Shown here: positions 1-7,292 of the stretch, in pieces | Layout of the letters: each line of letters opens with the position of its first letter | Numbering within the stretch: the first letter of the stretch is position 1 | Program-made: the position numbers and the translations under genes | Origin: Bacteroides sp. AN502(2024) | GTDB taxonomy: Bacteria > Bacteroidota > Bacteroidia > Bacteroidales > Bacteroidaceae | Length of the DNA stretch: 33,504 bases | Direction: 5' to 3' | Assembly: GCF_041227145.1 (NCBI RefSeq) | Contig: NZ_JBGFSP010000010.1 | Span: 1-33,504 of the forward strand | Notes under the pieces: model-generated | Database searches by the model: none | Told to the model about the DNA's origin: nothing | Seen by the model: the letters and a program-made list of their open reading frames with translations, nothing else

Positions 1-92
1 CGAAAAAAACAGCCATTTTAAAAAGAACTGTTTCTTAATGCCATATTATTGGGGTTTTCTAAAATTCGAGAACTTGGAATCATATGGGCGTG

Positions 93-200
93 AAAACGAA
101 ACGTACAAAAGCATAATACTCGTTTGAGGATATAAGGATTTGATAATTAAATATATAAGTAAAAATAATAGGATAGAGTACTATAAAACGAAACGTACAA
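93..200 (+). repeat. Left-end transposase-site repeats (two direct copies)
   Basis: The 16-mer AAAACGAAACGTACAA occurs exactly at 93-108 and 185-200 in the same orientation, 92 bp apart. The same 16-mer occurs twice inverted at the right end of the window. Repeats confined to both ends of a MuA-encoding element are what MuA-type transposases bind to pair the ends, so these are inferred to be the L1/L2-type end sites. The outer copy is preceded by TG at 91-92, the terminal dinucleotide of Mu-type ends, but the boundary is not proven. Confidence 0.8.
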
Positions 201-203
201 AAG

Positions 204-295
204 GTTTAAGTTGGTTTAGTTTTGGTTTAAGACGAAAGCAAAGTGTTTAAGCAGGTGTTTAATGCGGCTTTGCTTCAGGTTTAATTTGCTTTAAT
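204..295. repeat. Phased GTTTAA motif array
   Basis: GTTTAA/GTTTAG/CTTTAA motifs start at 204, 214, 225, 245, 257, 279 and 289. The spacings are 10, 11, 20, 12, 22 and 10 bp, close to multiples of one helical turn. Looser relatives occur near 382, 473 and 492. The array sits just inside the inner left-end transposase site. It may be a bending or protein-binding region acting in end synapsis, but no known site is recognised. Confidence 0.4.
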
Positions 296-302
296 CGCAT
301 GG

Positions 303-345
303 GCGGTCAGGTGGCTTTTTAGAGGCTTTCTGACCGCTTCCTTTT
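303..345 (+). terminator. Hairpin, possible terminator
   Basis: GCGGTCAG at 303-310 pairs perfectly with CTGACCGC at 330-337 across a 19-nt loop, followed by a T-rich run (TTCCTTTTG). This fits an intrinsic terminator insulating the phage left end from rightward host transcription. The loop is long, so a protein-binding or bending site is also possible. Confidence 0.4.
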
Positions 346-559
346 GTTTGGCGGCAATGCTTACAAATGGGCAAGAACTGCGTTAAATGGGGCTTTTGCC
401 CGTATGTCTGTTCGTTTCCTAACATGGAGTCGGTATTGGAAAGGTGAGGTTGCAAATGGAACACAAACACTGTTTAATGGGTATTTAACCGCCTGTTAAA
501 TGAGCCTTCGGAAATGATAGAATTAAGGTAGTAAATGTTCGTGTAGGTAGGAGGTAAAA

Positions 560-575
560 TGGTACGTTTCGTTTA
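560..575 (-). repeat. Third, inverted left-end transposase-site repeat
   Basis: The segment matches the reverse complement of the end repeat at 14 of 16 positions, with an exact GTACGTTTCGTTT core at 562-574. It lies about 375 bp inside the other two left copies and in the opposite orientation. Mu also carries three transposase sites in its left end with unequal spacing, so this is the likely L3-type site. It is less certain than the exact copies. Confidence 0.6.
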
Positions 576-584
576 AAAAAATAG

Positions 585-608
585 GTGTTGGGTATAGTGT
601 TGGGTATA
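585..608. repeat. 12-bp tandem duplication
   Basis: GTGTTGGGTATA is repeated twice, perfectly and back to back, immediately inside the inverted transposase-like site at 560-575. It could be a pair of protein-binding sites or a slippage duplication. No gene is seen here. Confidence 0.5.
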
Positions 609-864
609 GTTATCGGTAGGGGAATACTCCCCCCAAATGGCAAAAATGACTATAAAAAAGCGGCTTTTTCGTGAAAATCTACCCCTTTAATTCCTTTTTG
701 AATATAGGAAAAATAACGGCTATAATCTGTATAAGTAATTGATTATAAATGTTTAACACATGGTTTACTCTCCAAAAATGAAGAAGATAGCTAATCATCA
801 TCCTTTTTGCCCCATTTTAGGGATGTCGGCAGTATGAATGTAGACAGTGTGTTGGTGTACCGAA

Positions 865-1314
865 TTAGCCGACATTGGCAATAGTATCGGTGTTCGCATT
901 GGTTGCATTTTTTTCAAAACGCTGTTGCATTTGGGCTATGCGCTCACGTAACCGACCAATTTCTTCTGCTTGCTGTACAATTTGAGCGTCTTTTTTTTGG
1001 ATAAACACATCAAACTGTTGTAGAACGGGAGCAAGTTTATCATTATCTGAAACAAGTACAGGTGCATTTATATCTAAATTACTCACACGCATGTGTCCAA
1101 TGCCTGTGAGTAGCCACATAGCATTAACATCGAGTATTCTCACGATTTTCTCAAGGACATCTGCTTTAGGCATGATACCTTTGATATAACCGCGTATATT
1201 TCCTTCACTTACACCTATTTTATTGGCGAATACGGTATTCTTCCCATTGCCATATTCTTGGACTAACGCCCCGATTCTATCGTGAATTGTTTCGTTCATA
1301 CATGCATATTTCAT
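865..1314 (-). CDS. Phage repressor, helix-turn-helix
   Basis: Likely lysogeny repressor, in the position of Mu c: at the left end, transcribed leftward, divergent from the transposition operon. The N-terminal half is a lambda-repressor/XRE-like domain with the helix-turn-helix around residues 27-48 (NKIGVSEGNIRGYIKG). A Q/E/R-rich stretch near residues 113-136 looks like a coiled coil for oligomerisation. At 149 residues it has no room for a LexA-type S24 self-cleaving peptidase domain, so induction by RecA-stimulated autocleavage is unlikely. A second ATG six codons in (1297-1299) is an equally plausible start. TCACGA/TCGTGA palindromic elements in the divergent promoter region are candidate operators. 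The call is firm as a DNA-binding regulator and inferred as the lysogeny repressor. Confidence 0.8.
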   Translation of the reverse strand: MKYACMNETIHDRIGALVQEYGNGKNTVFANKIGVSEGNIRGYIKGIMPKADVLEKIVRILDVNAMWLLTGIGHMRVSNLDINAPVLVSDNDKLAPVLQQFDVFIQKKDAQIVQQAEEIGRLRERIAQMQQRFEKNATNANTDTIANVG

Positions 1315-1330
1315 TATAAAATTAAATTTA

Positions 1331-1356
1331 TCACGATTTTATTTGATTATTCGTGA
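1331..1356. promoter_or_regulatory. Candidate repressor operator
   Basis: TCACGA at 1331-1336 and TCGTGA at 1351-1356 form an inverted repeat with a 14-nt spacer. It flanks the TTTG -33 element of the early promoter, so a bound protein would block RNA polymerase. TCACGATTTT recurs at 1140-1149, and the inverted form ATCGTGA at 1279-1285, both inside the repressor gene. Repressor binding is inferred from position and symmetry. Confidence 0.5.
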
Positions 1357-1372
1357 GAAATTACGATATTTG
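1342..1372 (+). promoter_or_regulatory. Candidate early promoter
   Basis: TTTG at 1342-1345 and GATATTTG at 1365-1372 are 19 bp apart. This matches the Bacteroidetes promoter form TTTG-N19-21-TAnnTTTG with a single mismatch. Transcription would start near 1380 and read into the early operon whose first gene starts at 1460. It overlaps the candidate operator. Confidence 0.55.
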
Positions 1373-1459
1373 CAACGGATTAAAAAATTAACCAGCGCCC
1401 AAATATACGAAAAAAAGGTGATATGGTGAATTTAAGGTGTAAAACATAAACAAGCAACA

Positions 1460-1819
1460 ATGAAAAAGTACATTCATGTGACTAAGGAAGATCGTCATTT
1501 TTTGGCACAAGCATTCGGAGTGTCGGACGTTACGGTATGGAAAGCGCTCAAATATGAGCAGGACACGAGCACCATTCGGAAAATTCAGTTTCACGCGCTT
1601 CAACGTGGTGGTATTCTAATGATTGTTTCCCCCGCAATGGAAACAATGCACGATGCTGACGGCTATATGCGTCAGTATTTCCCCAATGGTGTGATGCTGG
1701 AATGCGACAAGAACACGGGGCGTGTGGACATCATCAAGGACGGCAAGCCGGTGAAGAACTACAAAAACGTAATGTTAAACCAGTTTCCTGCCATACAGGC
1801 GGAAGCACAAAACCTTTAA
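1460..1819 (+). CDS. Small HTH-like early regulator (Ner position)
   Basis: First gene of the early operon, 119 residues. Residues about 12-33 (HFLAQAFGVSDVTVWKALKY) have the pattern of a helix-turn-helix, and the rest is a small alpha/beta region with no recognised domain. Mu has the negative regulator Ner at exactly this place, between the divergent repressor and transposase A, so an early-transcription modulator role is inferred from position plus the HTH. The sequence is not recognisably homologous to Ner. A well-placed promoter lies about 90 bp upstream. Confidence 0.65.
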   Translation: MKKYIHVTKEDRHFLAQAFGVSDVTVWKALKYEQDTSTIRKIQFHALQRGGILMIVSPAMETMHDADGYMRQYFPNGVMLECDKNTGRVDIIKDGKPVKNYKNVMLNQFPAIQAEAQNL

Positions 1820-1838
1820 GCCATGAGCAAAAACAGGA

Positions 1839-2174
1839 TCAATCGTCAAGGTGGTACTCGAAAACAATCTCAACCCCTTTCTTGTAGGCCAGATTTGAGA
1901 ATAGAGATTTCATTAGTTCAACCCTTAAATATGCCTGTTCCAGACAGGAATATTGAAAGGATAAAGGCAGCGTCAGGGTGCCTTCTTCATCAAATGAATG
2001 TTGTAAATAGTTTGGTTCGGGTGCAAGATCGGACTTTTCCCATACAATCAAGAAAGCCCGAGCCACAACTTGTAGAATGCCTGATATATCAGACAGAAAC
2101 TCTTCTAAATATTCTCGAACGTTATGTTCTTCCACAGCTGGAGCGGACAAGTGACAGTAAATATTGACTTCCAT
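1839..2174 (-). CDS. Probable antisense small protein in the early region
   Basis: Unrecognised 111-residue acidic protein starting at ATG 2172-2174. The reading is protein-like: alternating hydrophobic pattern, ordinary codons and a structured C-terminus (KKGVEIVFEYHLDD). The opposite-strand frame over the same DNA (1823-2167) is rich in AGG and ATA codons and looks less natural, although its start only 3 nt after the upstream gene means it cannot be excluded. A perfect TATATTTG box on the minus strand at 2198-2205 lies about 25 nt before this start. If real, it is an independently expressed gene between the Ner-position gene and the transposase, perhaps expressed in the lysogen. Function unknown. 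Confidence 0.5.
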   Translation of the reverse strand: MEVNIYCHLSAPAVEEHNVREYLEEFLSDISGILQVVARAFLIVWEKSDLAPEPNYLQHSFDEEGTLTLPLSFQYSCLEQAYLRVELMKSLFSNLAYKKGVEIVFEYHLDD

Positions 2175-2197
2175 AAATGTAATTTTAACAACCGCTA

Positions 2198-2205
2198 CAA
2201 ATATA
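2198..2205 (-). promoter_or_regulatory. Candidate -7 box for antisense gene
   Basis: Read on the minus strand this is TATATTTG, a perfect match to the Bacteroidetes -7 element TAnnTTTG, with the ATG of the 111-residue minus-strand gene about 25 nt downstream. No TTTG was found at the -33 position, so the support is partial. Confidence 0.4.
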
Positions 2206-2213
2206 CGCAAATT

Positions 2214-4217
2214 ATGGAATATTACGGTAACACGCTTTGTATAAGCCATGCAGAATTAACGGCAGGCATCATGTCGAAATCTAACCTTAACTACTATGTA
2301 AGAGAGGGGAAGATTAAGCAGGTGCAACGTGCCTGTTATGGTACACCCGCGCTGTTTGCCGTTGAAAGCCTGCCATTAAAATACCGCACGGAGGTTTACC
2401 GCCGCAACCCCGACTTACAGGAAAAAGCCGACAGCAAGCCTTTCATGGATACAATCACCCCGGACGGACAGGCCATGCGGTTTTATGAGGCCTACGTGCT
2501 GCCCGATGGTCGCCATCTCTCCCCCGAGAAGCAGGCGGAATACTCAAACAACTGTGCCATCATGAATGCTTTTCGGCAGTGTATCGAAACCAGCAACAGT
2601 CACCGCATGCGTCAGAGCAAACCGCGTGTGAATAAGACGGAGTTCTGGCGCAAGGCCGCGGCAGCCCTGCCTCGCCTGACTGACCGCTTCCCGCACTCGT
2701 TACCCGAAAGCGATCGCCGCCTGCAACGCAAGTTCAACGAGTACCTGCACGAGGGTTATGCGTGCTTCATCAGCAAGAAATTCCAGAATATCAACGCCGC
2801 AAAGGTGGATGACGAAGACAAGGAAAGCGTTTTAACGGTCATACTTGCGCACCATAACAACCTTGACGACGTAACAATCGCGGGGTATTATAACCGTGAA
2901 GCCCGCAAGAACGGCTGGAAAGAGATCACCCCCTCCGCCGTCGGTGTGTGGCGAAAGAAAAAAGACCTTATAATTTCAGTCGGCCGCCGCGGTCTTACGA
3001 ATTTCCGCAACGAAAAGAGTATGCAAGTGAAGCGCAGCCGTCCGACCGCTCCGTTCCTGATGTGGACGCTTGACGGTTGGGATGTGGAACTGCTCTATCA
3101 AAAGACCAAGACGAACAGCAAGGGACACAACGTTGCCAATTACGACAACCGTCTGACGTTGGAGGTGGTGCTTGACCCGTGTATAAATTACCCGATAGGG
3201 TATGCCATCGGCACGCACGAGACCCCCGATTTGATAGCCGAAGCACTGCGCAATGCAGCCAAGCACAGCGAGGAGCTTTTCGGGGTCATGCTTCGGGCAA
3301 ACCAGATACAATGCGACCACTATGCCATTAAGGCCATGACGCCTGTTTATGGCGTGATGGGCAAATTGCTGACCCCCGCCCGCGTGAAGAACGCCAAGTC
3401 AAAGGTAATAGAACCGTATTTCGACTACCTGAATGAAACCTACTGTAACAAGTGGAACAACTGGAGCGGCTACGGCGTGACGACGAACCCGAAACGCCAG
3501 CCCAATGCGGAAGCCCTGAACAGGCTTCGGCACAGTTTCCCCGACGAGGCAGGCGTCCGCCGCCAGATAGAGGAAATGATACAGGCTGAACGCGCCTTAA
3601 AAATAGCGCAGTTCCGCGCATTGATGGAGAACCTGCCGACGGAACGCCGCCTGCCTTTGAACCGTGAGGCGTATCTGTACAGCTTCGGCGCGGCGACAGG
3701 CTTCAAGAACGCCATCGAGGGCAGCGGCCTGCGCCCCACGCTTCTGGGTATGAAGCGCGACTATGACTGTTTTGACATCCGTTTCAGGGAACACACGGGA
3801 ACACGCTGGACGGTCAAGTACGATCCTGACAACCTGCATGAGGTTCTGGCTGTGAATGAAGACGGCACGCTGCGTTTCATGCTGACAGAAAAATACGTGC
3901 AGCCGATGGCACTTGCCGACCGAAAGACGGGTGATGCCGCGGAACTTCAAAAGGTGTTTGATTTTAACGAACGGCTGGAGGGGTACGTTCTGGAGAACCT
4001 GAATGCCGCTTATGAAAAGGCCGATACGTACATGCGTGAGGATAATACGTTAAACCGCCTACTGTTATGTGACAGCCGCGGCCAGCATAAACTGCCGAAA
4101 GCGCAGAAACGTCTGAAAGCTGTTGATGTGGAGGCGATAGAAGTTAAGACGGTGGAAGTTCCCATTATACCGCAGGGCGCACCCTCGACAGATAAAGACG
4201 ATTATTCAATTTTCTAA
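2214..4217 (+). CDS. MuA-like DDE transposase
   Basis: Transposase catalysing strand transfer at both phage ends, for integration and replicative transposition. The preferred start is ATG 2214 (MEYYGNTLCISHAE), giving 667 residues, close to MuA (663). An in-frame upstream ATG at 2124 would add 30 residues of unlikely sequence. The N-terminus is a Mu-type winged-helix DNA-binding region (residues about 10-60), then linker helices, then an RNase H-like integrase core. Catalytic acidic residues fit D287 (in WTLDGWD), D368 (in QCDHYA) and E400 (in KSKVIEPYFDYL), followed by a basic C-terminal region. The C-terminal tail should contact the ATPase encoded 11 nt downstream. The substrate sites are the AAAACGAAACGTACAA repeats at the window ends. 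Confidence 0.95.
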   Translation: MEYYGNTLCISHAELTAGIMSKSNLNYYVREGKIKQVQRACYGTPALFAVESLPLKYRTEVYRRNPDLQEKADSKPFMDTITPDGQAMRFYEAYVLPDGRHLSPEKQAEYSNNCAIMNAFRQCIETSNSHRMRQSKPRVNKTEFWRKAAAALPRLTDRFPHSLPESDRRLQRKFNEYLHEGYACFISKKFQNINAAKVDDEDKESVLTVILAHHNNLDDVTIAGYYNREARKNGWKEITPSAVGVWRKKKDLIISVGRRGLTNFRNEKSMQVKRSRPTAPFLMWTLDGWDVELLYQKTKTNSKGHNVANYDNRLTLEVVLDPCINYPIGYAIGTHETPDLIAEALRNAAKHSEELFGVMLRANQIQCDHYAIKAMTPVYGVMGKLLTPARVKNAKSKVIEPYFDYLNETYCNKWNNWSGYGVTTNPKRQPNAEALNRLRHSFPDEAGVRRQIEEMIQAERALKIAQFRALMENLPTERRLPLNREAYLYSFGAATGFKNAIEGSGLRPTLLGMKRDYDCFDIRFREHTGTRWTVKYDPDNLHEVLAVNEDGTLRFMLTEKYVQPMALADRKTGDAAELQKVFDFNERLEGYVLENLNAAYEKADTYMREDNTLNRLLLCDSRGQHKLPKAQKRLKAVDVEAIEVKTVEVPIIPQGAPSTDKDDYSIF

Positions 4218-4228
4218 AACGAAATAAG

Positions 4229-5077
4229 ATGCAAAAGGACGAAAAACAACAGATTGCCGCACGTCTTAAAGACTACTGCGCGCAGAAAGGCAGCCAAAAC
4301 AAGGCGGCCAACAGCATGAACGGCGTAAGCGCGGCCACTGTCAGCAAGGTGCTGGCAGGAGATTGGGACACCATCAGCGAGGAAATGTGGCGCACGATAG
4401 CCGCCCAGACGGGACACGAGGCAAAAGCGTGGCGCATTGCTGAAACACGCGCGTACAGCCGCATGGGCTTCCTGCTTGACAATGCCCGCGAGGACAGCCT
4501 TGTATTGGCCGTTACGGGTGATGCCGGATGCGGTAAGACGGAAGCCATAAAGAACTACGCCGCCGCGCACCGCCACGTTTACCACCTCTGCTGCTCCGAG
4601 TATTGGAACCGCCGCACGTTCATGGGCAAGCTGCTGCAATGTATGGGTGTGGACTTCACGGGCAGCACGGTGTCGGATATGATGGACGACATCATCGACA
4701 CGCTCAAACGCAAGGAAAATCCGCTTGTGGTGCTTGACGAGGCCGACAAACTTTCGGATCAGGTGCTTTATTTCTTTATCAGCCTTTACAACCAGCTGGA
4801 GGGACACTGTGGAATCATCCTTTGCGCCACCAATTTTCTGGAGAAGCGCATTAAAAAAGGGCTGCGCACCAAACGCAAGGGGTACGAGGAAATTTACAGC
4901 CGCATGGGACGCAAGTTCGTGGAGTTGCAGGTGGTGAACAGCGAGGATGTAGCCGCCATTTGCGTAGCAAACGGCATTACAGCCACGAACGCCATCAACC
5001 GCATAGTGGAGGACTGCGAATGTGATTTGCGTCGTGTAAAACGCGCTATTTGGGCTTTGCAAAAGGAGGATAAATAA
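4229..5077 (+). CDS. MuB-like AAA+ ATPase (transposition target activator)
   Basis: ATP-dependent DNA-binding protein that in Mu selects target DNA, gives immunity to self-insertion and stimulates MuA. The N-terminal region (residues about 22-62, AANSMNGVSAATVSKVL) is an HTH like that of MuB. The AAA+ core has a Walker A motif at 97-104 (GDAGCGKT) and a Walker B at 166-173 (LVVLDEAD). Length (282) is near the MuB family (312). It directly follows the transposase in the same operon, as in Mu. Confidence 0.92.
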   Translation: MQKDEKQQIAARLKDYCAQKGSQNKAANSMNGVSAATVSKVLAGDWDTISEEMWRTIAAQTGHEAKAWRIAETRAYSRMGFLLDNAREDSLVLAVTGDAGCGKTEAIKNYAAAHRHVYHLCCSEYWNRRTFMGKLLQCMGVDFTGSTVSDMMDDIIDTLKRKENPLVVLDEADKLSDQVLYFFISLYNQLEGHCGIILCATNFLEKRIKKGLRTKRKGYEEIYSRMGRKFVELQVVNSEDVAAICVANGITATNAINRIVEDCECDLRRVKRAIWALQKEDK

Positions 5078-5083
5078 ATAGCT

Positions 5084-5722
5084 ATGGGACGGGCGATAAG
5101 CAATAAAAACGTACTGACGGCAAAATTTGAGGTGGCCGACTTTGACGGGGCATTTCTTGCCAGCTTCGGACGGCCGGAACTGCGTGGCGCATGGATAATC
5201 TACGGCGGCAGCGGCTCAGGTAAAACCACCTTTGTGATGCAGGTCTGCAAGTACCTTACCCGCTTTCGTCGCGTGGCATATAACAGTCTGGAGCAGGGTT
5301 TAAGCCTGTCATTGCAAAAAGCATGGGAGCGCGTGGGCATGGCGGAAGTCGGCAACCGCATTATACTGCTGAATAAAGAACAGCTGAAAGAATTGCGCAC
5401 CCGTTTGAAGAAGAAACAAAGCCCTGACGTGATTGTGATTGACAGCGTACATTATTTAAGACGCTTCAATATGGATCAGTACCAGACTTTGCGTGACGAG
5501 TTCCCCGGCAAACTGTTTATTTTCATTAGCCATGAAAAGGCAGGCCAGCCCAAAGGCACGATGGCACAGAACATCCGCTATGACAGTGAGATAAAAATAC
5601 GTGTGGAGGGTTACAAGGCATTCGTCACTACCCGTTACGAGGTTGCCGACCTCGGTGAGGGCGGCGCGGACTTCGTGATATGGGAAGCAGGCGCACAGGA
5701 GTATTGGATTGATAAAATGTAA
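5084..5722 (+). CDS. RecA/RadA-like P-loop ATPase
   Basis: A 212-residue P-loop NTPase with Walker A GGSGSGKT at 41-48 and a Walker B ending VIVID at 116-120, followed by a short RecA-like core and a beta-rich C-terminus. It begins 6 nt after the MuB-like gene and is therefore co-expressed with the transposition machinery. Mu has no counterpart at this place. A role in recombination, replication or DNA remodelling is inferred. The fold is clear, the function is not. Confidence 0.75.
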   Translation: MGRAISNKNVLTAKFEVADFDGAFLASFGRPELRGAWIIYGGSGSGKTTFVMQVCKYLTRFRRVAYNSLEQGLSLSLQKAWERVGMAEVGNRIILLNKEQLKELRTRLKKKQSPDVIVIDSVHYLRRFNMDQYQTLRDEFPGKLFIFISHEKAGQPKGTMAQNIRYDSEIKIRVEGYKAFVTTRYEVADLGEGGADFVIWEAGAQEYWIDKM

Positions 5723-5728
5723 AATGAT

Positions 5729-6211
5729 ATGACAGAAAACAAAACGATGGATGAAATCCACAGGGATATTTTGAAGAAGTTCCACACCCTTTGCAGCGTG
5801 TTGGGGCTGACTGACGCGGAGAAACGCGCCATTGTGGAAAGCTACGGTGTGGAAAGCAGCCGCGACATGGATACCCACGATTTGATAAACGTGTGCGGTC
5901 AGCTTTCGGCACAGGTGAATGAAAAGACGGGCGCGGGTGAAATGGACAAACTGCGCAAGCGTGTAATGGCCGCCATCGGCGGCTATCTGAAAGCCACGGG
6001 CAAAGAGAGTAACGCCACGGTGATTAAAGGTATTGCCTGCCGTGCCACGGGACACACGGACTTTAACAAGATACCGCGTGAAAGGTTGCGCAATCTGGTG
6101 GCCGCGTTCAACAACAAGGTAAAAGACATACAGGCGGTAAATGACATTGCCGACACCCTGTTTATGCAAACACTGTTAGGTCATGGGAACAAAAGACAGG
6201 CAAATGCGTAA
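5729..6211 (+). CDS. GemA/gp16-like early protein
   Basis: 160-residue protein whose N-terminal half (residues about 10-58, pattern KKFHTLCSVLGL...YGVESSRDM) resembles the Mu gp16/GemA family, early proteins that in Mu modulate host gene expression and DNA supercoiling. The C-terminal half is basic and helical (GYLKATGKESNATVIKGIA). Tight spacing with its neighbours keeps it in the early operon. Assignment rests on sequence pattern and position and is moderate. Confidence 0.6.
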   Translation: MTENKTMDEIHRDILKKFHTLCSVLGLTDAEKRAIVESYGVESSRDMDTHDLINVCGQLSAQVNEKTGAGEMDKLRKRVMAAIGGYLKATGKESNATVIKGIACRATGHTDFNKIPRERLRNLVAAFNNKVKDIQAVNDIADTLFMQTLLGHGNKRQANA

Positions 6212-6380
6212 GGAGCGCAATCTGCGCTACTGGATGCGGAAGAAAGGCTACCTGTTCAACCGTGAACAACGGGTGGTCATACTTCCGGAGGACAGCAAGA
6301 ACCGCAGTGCGGTACAGGAAAAACGGCTGCGGACATTGGGATATGATTTTCAGTATAATATGTTTCAAACAAATCAGTAA
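6183..6380 (+). CDS. Small basic hypothetical protein
   Basis: 65-residue, Arg/Lys-rich protein (MRKERNLRYWMRKKGYLF). It overlaps the end of the gp16-like gene by 29 nt from the first ATG, or by 8 nt if the ATG at 6204 is used. It ends where the next gene starts. No family recognised. Probably a real early-operon gene. Confidence 0.5.
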   Translation: MGTKDRQMRKERNLRYWMRKKGYLFNREQRVVILPEDSKNRSAVQEKRLRTLGYDFQYNMFQTNQ

Positions 6381-6631
6381 TGAATATAAAGAGATTGATA
6401 AACGAAGTCGGAAGTTCGTACATCTCATATAGGCAATATTGCGATAAAGTAGCGATAGAAGCTCAAAAGTATATAGATTGGGACAATGATATAGGTTGTG
6501 AATACTTCCCTTCTGATGGCGTTTGTCTTACAACGACAGATGCAGATGTTTGTCCGGCTACTGCTTTCTTTAGAGTAATCGAAGAGAAGGGAAAGATTTC
6601 TCAATCGGAGTTTAAAAGTATCTGTGTATAA
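6380..6631 (+). CDS. Small hypothetical protein
   Basis: 83-residue acidic protein of unknown function. The DNA from here to about 6840 is visibly more A+T-rich than the flanking genes, suggesting a later acquisition. The start codon falls at the end of the previous gene. The C-terminal part (CPATAFFRVIEEKGKIS) is ordinary folded-protein-like sequence with no recognised motif. Confidence 0.5.
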   Translation: MNIKRLINEVGSSYISYRQYCDKVAIEAQKYIDWDNDIGCEYFPSDGVCLTTTDADVCPATAFFRVIEEKGKISQSEFKSICV

Positions 6632-6648
6632 CTAATAACAAAACAGGC

Positions 6649-6831
6649 ATGAATAAAATAAAGAATCGCTGGCTTGCTCTACGAGCCTATAAAATCAGAG
6701 TTAAACAATACCCTTACAATGAGCTATTGATTGATAGAAACAATCTCGCTTTTGTCCGTAGAGAAAATGACGGAAACCGATGTGATTGTTTCGGGCATTG
6801 GCGTAACTATTGGAATACGATGCCATTTTAA
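6649..6831 (+). CDS. Small hypothetical protein
   Basis: 60-residue basic protein of unknown function, rich in aromatic residues (NRWLALRAYKIRVKQYPYNE). It is preceded by a leader (6631-6651) that recurs almost unchanged before the next gene (6835-6855). It may be one of several swappable small early genes. Confidence 0.5.
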   Translation: MNKIKNRWLALRAYKIRVKQYPYNELLIDRNNLAFVRRENDGNRCDCFGHWRNYWNTMPF

Positions 6832-6852
6832 TAAACTAATAACAAATCAGGT

Positions 6853-7092
6853 ATGAGTGTAAAAAGCGACATCATCAAAGTAACACCTCCTGCATTTGTC
6901 GGGGGTGGCAATCTGAAAGAAGACATCATCAGCAGCGGTCATTCGTGCGGGTATTGTCACGGTAACGGCTTCTTTTGGAGTGAAGAACTGCGGGAGCGTG
7001 TGAAAAAAGACTGCCCCGTGTGTAACGGTAGCGGTAAACTCGATGCCGTGATAACAATCGAGTGGAAACCATCAAATAATCATCAAAAATGA
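6853..7092 (+). CDS. Small DnaJ-type zinc-finger protein
   Basis: 79-residue protein with two CxxCxGxG-like motifs, CGYCHGNG (C32, C35) and CPVCNGSG (C54, C57), which together would bind one zinc ion as in the DnaJ central domain. It has no J domain. Small zinc-finger proteins act in phages as RNA- or protein-binding regulators (Mu Com is one), but this gene is far from the Mom-like gene and homology to Com is not claimed. Its stop overlaps the next ATG (ATGA). Confidence 0.6.
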   Translation: MSVKSDIIKVTPPAFVGGGNLKEDIISSGHSCGYCHGNGFFWSEELRERVKKDCPVCNGSGKLDAVITIEWKPSNNHQK

Positions 7093-7259
7093 GAAAACCA
7101 ACTTATCAACAGGTAATTAGAATGATAGTCGCCATGCCTTTTGCGTTGGTCGCCTTTGTTCTGATATTTTCAGGCATTTTGTTAAAAGCGGCGGGATGCT
7201 TGTGCGTGCTGGATTTTACAGCAGCCAAACGTGAAATAGAGCAGATGAACAGCATTTAA
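7089..7259 (+). CDS. Short membrane protein
   Basis: 56-residue open frame starting at the ATGA overlap with the zinc-finger gene. One hydrophobic segment (residues about 11-38, with MIVAMPFALVAFVLIFSGIL) is followed by a charged tail (AAKREIEQMNSI). A single-pass inner-membrane protein is inferred, function unknown. Translational coupling by the 4-nt overlap supports it as real. Confidence 0.5.
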   Translation: MRKPTYQQVIRMIVAMPFALVAFVLIFSGILLKAAGCLCVLDFTAAKREIEQMNSI

Positions 7260-7292
7260 TCCCTTTTTTAATAACTTCAAAATCCGTTTAAT

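Noticed and set aside
1..92. Treating base 1 as the exact phage left terminus
   Set aside because: CGAAAAAAAC at base 1 only loosely resembles the end repeat. Without host junction sequence the terminus could be at 1 or near 91.
204..295. CRISPR-like array
   Set aside because: The repeat units are only 6-7 bp with 10-22 bp spacing and no cas genes. This is motif phasing, not a CRISPR.
1823..2167. Plus-strand frame overlapping the antisense early gene
   Set aside because: Rich in AGG/ATA codons and less protein-like than the minus-strand frame. Kept as an alternative because its start follows the upstream stop by 3 nt.
4214..5062. Long minus-strand ORF opposite the MuB-like gene, and similar long antisense ORFs in 9.9-11.5, 16.6-17.7, 19.4-20.4 and 30.7-32.1 kb
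   Set aside because: They mirror real genes with clear families. Their translations are rich in Val/His/Arg/Ala without domains, and arise from high GC at codon third positions.
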